11,119 nt of DNA from Phenylobacterium sp. (GTDB lineage Bacteria; Pseudomonadota; Alphaproteobacteria; Caulobacterales; Caulobacteraceae): the NCBI GenBank assembly GCA_025350885.1, contig JANXXA010000394.1, positions 1 through 11,119 on the forward strand, in the 5' to 3' direction. The translations under genes and the position numbers were made by a program. The notes under the pieces were generated by a model. The model was not told the DNA's origin. It worked only from the letters and a program-made list of their open reading frames with translations, and did not search any database. Below, piece after piece: positions 7,446 to 11,119 of this stretch. How positions within the stretch are numbered: the stretch's first letter is position 1; every line of letters starts with the position of its first letter.

Positions 7446-7474
7446 TTGCAGGGGATCAGCCCAAGCTTTACAAT
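7446..7474 (+). promoter_or_regulatory. Sigma-70-type promoter of the VOC gene
   Basis: TTGCAG (7446-7451) and TACAAT (7469-7474) are separated by exactly 17 bases. The -10 hexamer differs from TATAAT at one base, which is notable in such GC-rich DNA. Transcription would begin near 7481, giving a leader of about 48 bases to the TTG start at 7529. This supports independent expression of the VOC gene. Confidence 0.6.
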
Positions 7475-7528
7475 CATCGCGGACCCATCGGGCCCGCGAC
7501 AGGTGCGACGCCAGCCAGGAGCCTCAAC

Positions 7529-8107
7529 TTGACCCGCAAGCCGATAAAGTTCGCTCACGTTGTCTATCGCACCCGCCGCTTCGAAGAGATGATCGGATGG
7601 TATGAGACGGTGTTCGGCGCGAGGGTGCAGCATGAGAACCCCGCCTTGGCGTTCCTGACCTACGACGACGAGCATCACAGATTCGCGTTTCTCAACCTGG
7701 CGGTGGTCGATCCGAATGGAACGCCGGAGACCGACAGGCGCGGCGCAGTGGGTGTCGACCACGTCGCGTACACCAACGCATCGGTTCGCGAGCTGCTGGA
7801 GAACTACGCCGAGCTTAAGGCAAAGGGTGTCGTTCCGTACTGGTGCGTGCACCACGGGCTCGCGGCGTCGTTGTACTATGCCGATCCCGACGGCAACCAG
7901 ATGGAGTTCCAGGTCGACGCGTTCGCCGGCGACGGCTGCAACGCCTTTATCCGCGGCGAGCAGATGTCTGTGAATCCGGTGGGAGTCGAGTTCGATCCAG
8001 AGGACTGGCTCGCCCATCTGCGCGGCGGCGCGCCCGAGTCAGACCTGCTCGTGCGCAAGGTTCACGAGCCTGTTTCGCCGATCCGAGGCTTCGCGGCATT
8101 TACATAG
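7529..8107 (+). CDS. VOC-family protein with His-His-Glu metal triad (extradiol dioxygenase-like)
   Basis: Starting at TTG 7529 the product has 192 residues. The start is chosen because AGGAG (7517-7521) stands 7 bases upstream, a good promoter lies about 55 bases further up, and the family's first strand (KFAHVVYRT) begins directly afterwards. A longer reading from 7226 adds about 100 residues of non-homologous sequence. A VOC fold occupies roughly residues 6-130, with His10 (FAHVV), His78 (VDHVAY) and Glu126 (GNQMEF) in the positions of a two-His-one-Glu metal site, and the usual YADPDGNQMEF before the Glu. Relatives are annotated as biphenyl-2,3-diol 1,2-dioxygenase or glyoxalase-like. Ring-cleaving activity is possible but unproven for this single-fold form. 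A tail of about 60 residues (VNPVGVEFDPEDWLAHL onward) follows. The gene is monocistronic, convergent with the DUF3800 gene, and less GC-biased than the genes to its left. Confidence 0.85.
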   Translation: MTRKPIKFAHVVYRTRRFEEMIGWYETVFGARVQHENPALAFLTYDDEHHRFAFLNLAVVDPNGTPETDRRGAVGVDHVAYTNASVRELLENYAELKAKGVVPYWCVHHGLAASLYYADPDGNQMEFQVDAFAGDGCNAFIRGEQMSVNPVGVEFDPEDWLAHLRGGAPESDLLVRKVHEPVSPIRGFAAFT

Positions 8108-8126
8108 TGGCGGGGAAACTCGCCAC
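8107..8126 (+). terminator. Hairpin at the VOC stop codon
   Basis: GTGGCG (8107-8112) pairs with CGCCAC (8121-8126) around an 8-base loop, GGGAAACT, starting at the last base of the TAG stop. The following CGTCTCTT is only weakly T-rich. It is at best an imperfect intrinsic terminator. Confidence 0.3.
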
Positions 8127-8253
8127 CGTCTCTTCCGCTGGCGACAGGTTCCGGCATCTAACTGTGGCTTTGGCAACATTGACAAAGCCGGCTTCGCTCC
8201 ACATCTAGGAGTTGGAGGCTTTGTTCGCGGCGACGCGTGCATTGCCTTTTCTT

Positions 8254-9111
8254 TTATGGCTGCTGCGCTGGCCTGAGGTCGTTGATGATCTTGAGCCCCC
8301 AGGTGGTTTCGCCGCCGTCAGTGACCCTCCTGTAGGTCAGCCGCCGCACCTGTTCTCCCAGGCCACCGAGTTCCTGTCGCGCCGGCGCGTTCATGCCGCG
8401 CAGACGCAGGCCCCAGCTCACCACGTAGGCGATGATGTCGGCGACCTGAACAAGGCTCGTCATGTCGCTGTGGACGAAAAGCGGCTCTGGAATGATGAGG
8501 CGCGCCCGGCTGCGGCCGTTGGCGGTGCGGACGAAGTAATTTCCGACCTGCCCGAGCAGGATGTGGCTCTCGCTGCGGTCGCGTTCGTCGAAAATCAGAT
8601 AGCCCATGGGGTCGCCGGGCTCTGCATTCAGGAAGTGGAAGAACCGCTCAAAGAAGAATGCGTAGTCTTTGCGAAGCGCGTTCGCGTCGTTCGGACGGGG
8701 AGCGGCGAGGGGGACTATCGTCCCAAAGACCCTTGCGTTGTGTCGGCGAGCTAGGTCCAGCGCGAAGACACAGTAGGCGATTTTGGCTTGCCCTAGGGCT
8801 GTCAGGCGGGCGCGCGAGACGTTCTCGCCGTTCCCCAACAACTCCCGGGCTAACCCCGTGCGCTCGTGGGGAGGAATCGGCGGCATCTGCGCCGCGTGCT
8901 TGAACGTCTTCCGATCCAGAAGCTTTTGAGCCTTCGCCTCGCGGCCGTAGGCCTCGAAAAGGCGCATTCCAAAGAAATGCTGCTGCGCGTCCGAGAGTTG
9001 GCGGATGAGCTGCCATATCTGGCGGTCCTCGACGGCTAGGCCCGCCAGGACTTCGTAGGGCGACTGGCGGCGATCCTGCCCCGACTCGTCGATGAATAGC
9101 GCCCAGCTCAT
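8254..9111 (-). CDS. DUF3800 domain protein (predicted RNase H-like fold)
   Basis: The 285-residue product carries the hallmarks of DUF3800: an N-terminal acidic strand WALFIDESGQ (Asp8, Glu9), a central strand YLIFDERDRS (Asp175, Glu176), and near the C-terminus FVHSDMTSLVQVADIIAYVV (Asp216, Asp225). The family is predicted to have an RNase H-like fold with these acids as a metal site. Its members are often found in mobile elements, phages and defence islands, but no general biochemical role is established. There is no signal peptide or membrane segment. The ATG at 9111 puts the acidic strand at the usual distance from the N-terminus and has an AGG 8 bases upstream; a GTG two codons earlier (9117) is an equal alternative. 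The hypothetical membrane-protein gene ends 74 bases upstream on the same strand, suggesting one transcript. Confidence 0.85.
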   Translation of the reverse strand: MSWALFIDESGQDRRQSPYEVLAGLAVEDRQIWQLIRQLSDAQQHFFGMRLFEAYGREAKAQKLLDRKTFKHAAQMPPIPPHERTGLARELLGNGENVSRARLTALGQAKIAYCVFALDLARRHNARVFGTIVPLAAPRPNDANALRKDYAFFFERFFHFLNAEPGDPMGYLIFDERDRSESHILLGQVGNYFVRTANGRSRARLIIPEPLFVHSDMTSLVQVADIIAYVVSWGLRLRGMNAPARQELGGLGEQVRRLTYRRVTDGGETTWGLKIINDLRPAQQP

Positions 9112-9185
9112 CGGCACAGCCTACACGGGCGAAGCCCTGCAGCAATCGAACGCACGGCTGACGACGAAAGGCGAGCCTTAGCGGG

Positions 9186-9787
9186 TCACCGCGACAACAC
9201 GATTATCAGGGCGATCCCCAGGCCGATCACCAGCCACCACACCGGCGGAAGCGGCGGGATCAGACTGCGCAGCGTCGGCGGTTTATTGTCGCGCGGCATG
9301 ACGCCCGAGATGATGTATTCATCAGGCCACGCCCCGAAGTAGTCGGCCTTCACGTCGCTGTCGGCGAGCTTGTGCAGGGCCAAGAACGTCGCCGCGATCT
9401 TGTGTGTGTCCGCCCGCTGGTCCTCATCAATGTATCTGGTGCTCTCGATGGCCGCGACGACCTCGCGCTTCGTAGGTGCCACCGGGTTCGCGGCCCGCTC
9501 GTAGATGAAGGCGTACTGCTTCTTCAACATCCACCCGAGCGCCTTCCGATGGTCGGTCGCGCGGAAGTAGCGTACCTTCCAAATGGCGGAGGTGTGCTGT
9601 GGCTGATCCAGCCCTACGGGCAGGTAGAATTTTAGGTGGTACAGCAAGCCGTTGATGTTGGCGTACTCGCTTTGATCGAAGCCTGCCGCCGTAGCGTATC
9701 TGGGTAAAGGCCGTCTGGCGCACGAGCCCTCATTCGCTCGAATAGGGCGGGCAACGCAGCGTTGTTTTCGACATGCGGCAGCGACAC
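9186..9787 (-). CDS. Hypothetical tail-anchored membrane protein, apparently frameshifted near its N-terminus
   Basis: I do not recognise this protein. The frame ending at 9186 is clearly coding from about 9683 down: FDQSEYANINGLLYHLKF and onward, then a soluble region, a proline-rich hinge (SLIPPLPP) and one C-terminal membrane helix (VWWLVIGLGIALIIVLSR). In that frame the first usable start is TTG 9647, which has no ribosome site and cuts into coding-like sequence. A second frame supplies a convincing beginning: GTG 9787 with GGAGG (9795-9799) 7 bases upstream, reading MSLPHVENNAALPALFERMR and on to YPDTLRRQ. It passes into the other frame at about 9683-9685; one missing G there would rejoin them (RRQ then GFDQSEY), giving about 200 residues. 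It is therefore a recently broken gene, a sequencing error, or less likely recoding. The soluble part would face the cytoplasm if tail-anchored. DUF3800 lies downstream. Confidence 0.6.
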
Positions 9788-9794
9788 GGCCCGA

Positions 9795-9799
9795 CCTCC
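9795..9799 (-). promoter_or_regulatory. Strong ribosome binding site deciding the GTG 9787 start
   Basis: On the minus strand TTGGAGGT stands exactly 7 bases before GTG 9787. It is among the best Shine-Dalgarno matches in this window and supports translation beginning in the frame that is later interrupted. The TTG start at 9647 has no comparable site. Confidence 0.6.
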
Positions 9800-10256
9800 A
9801 AGACGTCCCAGCTCTACCTTAGTGCGCTCTCGCAGGCGAAGCCTCCCATGATCTCAAACAGACAGCGGCAATCCGACGGCATTTCGGCCACTTCGCGACA
9901 GCGCCGCCGGCCGCTTTAAGTGGCCGTGCAAAAGCCCAACCTTTCCCGCCGGTCGGCCGCCGGCTTCAAGAAAAAGGCCAATAAATACAGCGAAATATCT
10001 GTGCGCCAACCCCCATTCTGAAACCTTTCGTTAGGGATATCGACGCCTCGTGGACGGTGGGCGAGGTCCGTTTTCTACGACTCAGGAAACAGGCTACCGG
10101 TTCAACGCTGGAGCGCGCGTCCGCCTTCCTCCTGCTGCCATTGATCGGGTCCGCTTTGGGCGCTGGAGCCCGAGCGGCTGTCCATGATGGGTCATCCGCG
10201 GCGCGACCTGCTGGCGCCCGCTGCCGCAAAAAATATGAATGTCCTTACTTTTCAAT

Positions 10257-10282
10257 ATGATACGAATCATGAAGAGCGTATC
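10257..10282. repeat. Overlapping dyads in an AT-rich patch
   Basis: ATGAT-ACGA-ATCAT (10257-10270) is a 14-base interrupted palindrome. It overlaps a second inverted repeat, GATACG (10259-10264) with CGTATC (10277-10282). It lies in an AT-rich island (about 10225-10296) inside GC-rich DNA and resembles an operator, loosely AT-rich like Fur-type sites, but no gene start follows on either strand. Confidence 0.35.
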
Positions 10283-10309
10283 TTGTTGAAACGCATGAGC
10301 TTTCTTGGC

Positions 10310-10330
10310 GTCACTTTTAGGGTCACTTTT
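10310..10330. repeat. Two direct copies of GTCACTTTT
   Basis: GTCACTTTT occurs at 10310-10318 and 10322-10330, a 12-base period (AAAAGTGAC twice on the minus strand). The spacing is near one helical turn, which would suit a regulator binding site. It could equally be part of a dispersed intergenic repeat. No gene start is adjacent. Confidence 0.45.
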
Positions 10331-10373
10331 GGCGGCGAGATTTCGGAAAGGTCGGGCTGAGGCCGGCGCCGAG

Positions 10374-10462
10374 CCTGGGGCTTGCCCTTCCCACCCTCGG
10401 CTCTTCCCCCGGCCTTCGCCGGGGTCGGCCGACGGTCCCCCCTTCCCGCGGAGCGGGAAGGG
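10374..10462 (-). repeat. REP-like intergenic repeat, copy B (inverted relative to copy A)
   Basis: Read on the minus strand, this starts about 22 bases after the amidase stop. It has CCTTCCCGC/GCGGGAAGG (10441-10449 and 10453-10461, loop of 3), then GGGGACCG, a second stem GCCGGGG/CCCCGGC (10407-10424) around a 4-base loop, and a tail ending in CAAGCCCCAGG (complement of 10374-10384). Order, spacing and the exact 11-base end match copy A at 7186-7255. Both copies follow a gene end in the sense direction, so a role in mRNA ending or protection is plausible. Confidence 0.65.
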
Positions 10463-10483
10463 AAGGCGCGGGAAGGGAAGATG

Positions 10484-11119
10484 TCACCCATGCACCGGCG
10501 GGATGCGGTGCGCCCAGGGGCGGGCGGCTTCCAGTTCGTAGGCCAGTTCGAACAGGGTGCGCTCGGCGCCGGCGCGGGTGGCGAACATCGTCCCCACCGG
10601 CAGCCCGGCCTCGGTCCAATAGAGCGGCACGCTCATGGCGGGCGCGCCGGCGATGTTGTGGATCGGGGTGTAGCCGACGTATTCCGTCAGCCGCTTGGAC
10701 AGGGTGTCGAAGGCCACCAGCGGCCCGACCTCGCCCAGCAGCGGCGGGGGCGAGGACAGCACCGGCGACAGCACCACGTCGAACTGGTGGGCCGGGAACC
10801 AGGTGTCGTAGGCCAGCGCATTGGCGGTCAACCGCCGGACCGCCGCGCCGACGGCCGCCGGCCCTGACCTGCGCGCCAGCTCGGCCATGCCGAGGCTGAA
10901 GTCCTCCAGCACGCTGGTGTCCGGCGCGCGGCCCATGGCGGCGGTCAGGTTGTCCGCCAGCCCCTTGGCGCCATCGGCCCAGAGCAGCAGGAAATCCTGG
11001 ATGAACTGGCCGCCGTCATAGGGCAGGCGGGTCGGCTCGACGTGATGGCCCAGCCCGGTCAGCAGTTTCACCGCAGCGTTGGTGGCGGCGACCACCTCGG
11101 GCTGCGGACTGTGGCCCAG
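10484..11119 (-). CDS. Amidase signature family protein, C-terminal part (5' end outside window)
   Basis: The frame is open to the right edge (first residues LGHSPQPEVVAATNAAVKLL) and ends in TGA at 10484-10486, giving 211 C-terminal residues. The segment is typical of the amidase signature family: LTGLGHHVE, then a variable helical part, FDVVLSPVLSSPPPLLG, and the conserved TPIHNIAGAPAMSVPLYW followed by GLPVGTMFATRAGAERTLFELAYELE. The style is closest in my recollection to the 6-aminohexanoate-cyclic-dimer hydrolase/NylA-type group, but this is uncertain. The catalytic Ser-cisSer-Lys part lies in the missing N-terminal region, so activity cannot be judged. The family hydrolyses carboxamides to acid and ammonia or amine. 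The GTG at 11095 is internal, not a start, because coding-like sequence continues past it. The REP-like copy B follows the stop. Confidence 0.9.
   Translation of the reverse strand: MGHSPQPEVVAATNAAVKLLTGLGHHVEPTRLPYDGGQFIQDFLLLWADGAKGLADNLTAAMGRAPDTSVLEDFSLGMAELARRSGPAAVGAAVRRLTANALAYDTWFPAHQFDVVLSPVLSSPPPLLGEVGPLVAFDTLSKRLTEYVGYTPIHNIAGAPAMSVPLYWTEAGLPVGTMFATRAGAERTLFELAYELEAARPWAHRIPPVHG

Larger units (their letters stand above)
9800..10373. other. Intergenic region without a supportable gene
   Basis: Open frames of 67-87 codons at 9966-10260 on both strands overlap each other and are arginine/alanine-rich, with no ribosome sites or family likeness, so I leave them out. The stretch is less GC-rich than its surroundings, with AT-rich islands at about 9978-10003 and 10225-10296. 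It holds dyads and direct repeats that are listed separately. Upstream signals for the gene starting at 9787 must lie near its left end, but I see no good promoter hexamer pair. A small RNA or a decayed mobile segment is possible; nothing in the sequence proves either. Confidence 0.4.

Noticed and set aside
7226..7528. N-terminal extension of the second VOC protein
   Set aside because: The extension covers the promoter and a REP-like repeat, is basic and low-complexity, and AGGAG plus TTG at 7529 give a better start.
7106..8017. 303-codon minus-strand frame over the VOC gene and the repeat
   Set aside because: Antisense to a VOC gene with an intact metal triad; part of it is only the translated repeat.
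9427..9723. 98-codon minus-strand frame starting at GTG 9723
   Set aside because: It is the third frame over the hypothetical membrane-protein gene, and most of it is an arginine-rich shadow. The GTG 9787 start with GGAGG explains the region better.
9814..9882. 22-codon minus-strand frame (MPSDCRCLFEIMGG...) as a leader peptide before GTG 9787
   Set aside because: It has no ribosome site and is too short to judge. I could not link it to a known leader, so it is recorded only as a curiosity.
9966..10260. Opposing small open frames in the gene-free stretch
   Set aside because: They overlap each other, have no Shine-Dalgarno sequence, and show basic low-complexity composition with no family likeness.
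7186..10462. Composite transposon or genomic island bounded by the two repeat copies
   Set aside because: No transposase, integrase, target-site duplication or tRNA end is visible. The copies are diverged gene-end repeats, so mobility is not supported.
10267..10619. Several small frames across 10267-10619 on both strands
   Set aside because: They are translations of the REP-like copy B, the direct repeats and the antisense of the amidase end.

Overview
The window looks like chromosome of a GC-rich alphaproteobacterium, most likely Caulobacteraceae (Caulobacter or Phenylobacterium type). The reasons are strong G/C preference at third codon positions, a TonB-dependent receptor with the Caulobacter-type barrel end, a penicillin-acylase-family enzyme, adjacent paired acyl-CoA dehydrogenases, and use of GTG and TTG starts. 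This assignment rests on protein style only, because no marker gene is present. I see no tRNA, rRNA, CRISPR array, integrase or transposase.

Left part (1-4768), uptake and degradation: the 3' end of a TonB-dependent receptor (+) meets, stop codon over stop codon, a periplasmic penicillin/AHL-acylase-type Ntn hydrolase (-). Divergent from the acylase is a small VOC-fold protein that lacks the usual metal ligands. Convergent with that is a lipoprotein of the PQQ-dependent sorbosone/aldose sugar dehydrogenase family (-).

Centre (4769-7182): after a divergent control region with two adjacent palindromes comes a tight two-gene operon of acyl-CoA dehydrogenases, 3 bases apart. The conserved motifs are split between the two proteins. 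The first keeps the substrate-side motifs and a helix-G glutamate, the second keeps the FAD-side RxQFG and HGGxG motifs and has no catalytic base. This is the pattern of obligate alpha2beta2 acyl-CoA dehydrogenases acting on bulky CoA esters.

Right part (7183-10483), visibly less GC-rich and more accessory in character: a REP-like repeat lies just after the operon. A well-formed promoter drives a TTG-started VOC protein with a complete His-His-Glu metal triad. Then come, on the minus strand, a hypothetical protein with a C-terminal membrane anchor whose gene appears frameshifted, and a DUF3800 protein. A stretch of roughly 590 bases without genes follows, with AT-rich dyads and direct repeats. 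A second copy of the REP-like element then follows a partial amidase (-) that runs off the right edge.

The most informative points are the split acyl-CoA dehydrogenase pair, the hidden frameshifted N-terminus upstream of the DUF3800 gene, and the two inversely oriented copies of a gene-end repeat. I see no complete, clearly novel system. The DUF3800 plus membrane-protein pair is the only candidate module.
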